Positions 63,131 through 64,000 of a stretch of 64,000 nt of DNA are shown here, one piece after another. Each line of letters begins with the position of its first letter. Position 1 is the stretch's first letter. Below the pieces are notes generated by a model. That model searched no databases and had not been told where the DNA came from. It was given only the letters and a program-made list of their open reading frames with translations. The stretch spans positions 248,001-312,000 of the forward strand of contig NZ_LR215035.1 of the NCBI RefSeq assembly GCF_900660655.1. The letters are read 5' to 3'. A program made the position numbers and the translations under genes. Origin of the DNA: Mycoplasmopsis anatis (GTDB lineage: Bacteria > Bacillota_I > Bacilli_A > Mycoplasmatales > Metamycoplasmataceae).

Positions 63131-64000
63131 TTATGATTTTGTTTGCTTGTAATATTCAAAAGTTATTTTACTATTTAGATAATCTTCGATAGGAGAAATA
63201 CCTTTATATTCTATTTCATCATTTTCATCAATTCAAAGAATTTTTCTTACTGTCTCATCATGTGTTAAATCACCATTGTAAAAATAGTTTTTATATATAA
63301 TATTCATGTCTAAATTAACGCCAGTGGTGTAATTTACATAATCAAAATTATCTAAATTTAAATATTTTGACGAAATTAAGTCTGAGATGAAGTTATTGTA
63401 TTCTGGTGAGTTGATTTCATTTTCAGTTATTGTGATAAACCCTAAATAACTGGCAGTTTTGTTAATTCATTCTGACTTAAAGTCCGAATTATATTGTTTA
63501 TCAAGAGGTATGCTTTGATCATATCCTAGTTCATCACTAAATTTATTTAAAATTTCAAACATTAATGTTTTTTCTCATGAATTATTAGCTTCTTCAGAAT
63601 TATCATAAATAATTGAATCTAATTTCTCATTAAAATAGTTGCTAATAACTTGAACATAAAAATCATCAAGTGTTGATTTGTTTTCTTTAGATGCTAATTT
63701 AAAGTGTTCATTATTGAATAGTTCAACAATTTCATTAGAAACTTTTAGATAATTATTTTCAAAATATGAATTAGATTTGATTAACTCAGCAATTTTGTTT
63801 GTTTGTCAATCTTTATAAACTGCTTCTTCACCTTTAATCATCGCTAAGTTCTTGAGTTGTTTAAATGGTAAGTTAGGGTATTCTTTTTTAAGCTTTAGAT
63901 ATTCAATATATGCTAAATTTACGTTTTGGTAAACATTTTCTGTTAAATAACTCATATAATTTTCATTATTTTCTTTTGAGTTAGATGCACTAAACATAAC
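63131..64000 (-). CDS. PotD-like polyamine ABC transporter substrate-binding protein (copy 1, partial)
   Basis: C-terminal 289 residues, running off the right edge. It is a paralogue of the 61048-62991 gene: MFSASNSKENNENYMSYL matches MFSSTNSPENNNYFTDV, and YLNLDNFDYVNYTTGVNLDM matches YLNLDNFDFINYATAVNADM. PIEDYLNSKITFEYYKQTK closes both. Same strand, 139 nt apart. The permease and ATPase genes would be expected beyond 64000. Confidence 0.72.

Noticed and set aside
1-64000. CRISPR array, prophage or rRNA genes
   Set aside because: No regularly spaced repeats, no phage structural or integrase genes, and no rRNA-like conserved sequence were seen on either strand.

Overview
The window is from a mollicute (mycoplasma) chromosome. 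It is very AT-rich, and almost every long gene reads through in-frame TGA codons at positions where the protein family has tryptophan, so genetic code 4 applies (UGA = Trp). The FtsA-like/FtsZ cell-division cluster, the many lipoproteins with an A/S-S-C lipobox, SecDF, the tandem PotD-like proteins and the glycerol-3-phosphate oxidase suggest the Hominis/Synoviae-type mycoplasmas (Mycoplasmopsis or a relative). The species cannot be fixed from this window. All coordinates below merge the pieces that UGA would split under the standard code.

Layout. 1-1.05 kb: end of a GH65 disaccharide phosphorylase plus beta-phosphoglucomutase. 1.2-6.6 kb (minus): obgE, tRNA-Ser, then a tightly overlapping gmk-prpC-pknB-rsgA-rpe operon. 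6.9-8.5 kb (plus): an EIIA(Glc)-type PTS protein with a cysteine-less EIIB-like domain, and an azoreductase-like flavoprotein. 8.9-13.4 kb (minus): hisS-aspS and a lipoprotein. 13.5-16.8 kb (plus): valS-folD. 16.9-21.9 kb (minus): glpO-glpK-glpF, with glpK broken by a one-base deletion and an IS30-family element sitting at the glpO upstream region. 22-23.4 kb: DUF2130 protein. 23.4-25.4 kb (minus): dhaK-dhaL-dhaM. 25.6-27.4 kb (minus): alpha-amylase-family lipoprotein; then pgi (plus), a lipoprotein, a choline/aminoglycoside-kinase-like protein, SecDF and another lipoprotein (minus). 34.8 kb: tRNA-Lys. 34.9-42.1 kb (minus): replication operon dnaE, 5'-3' exonuclease, coaE, dnaB-like, dnaI, fmt. 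42.2-44.7 kb (minus): a long OppF homologue without ATPase motifs. 44.9-49.6 kb (plus): ktrA, then mraZ-rsmH-ftsA-like-ftsZ. 49.8 kb: secondary alcohol dehydrogenase. 51-64 kb: an accessory, surface-oriented region with coiled-coil membrane proteins, efp plus an Asp23-like gene, and two tandem PotD-like binding proteins, the second running off the window.

How it fits together. Sugar: a secreted amylase, a phosphorylase, beta-PGM and Pgi feed glycolysis. Glycerol: GlpF, GlpK, GlpO and DhaKLM form a glycerol/dihydroxyacetone module, with GlpO an expected H2O2 source. The frameshift in glpK would cut that route unless it is an assembly error or a switch. The dhaK, glpO and adh upstream regions share a TTCCATATT-type element, next to the -35 position at dhaK and adh, which suggests common control. 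The most unusual items are the ATPase-dead OppF-like protein, the cysteine-less EIIB domain, a small family of signal-peptide/coiled-coil proteins with a shared C-terminal anchor (one member frameshifted in an A-tract), and a 16-nt T-tract between two divergent surface genes.
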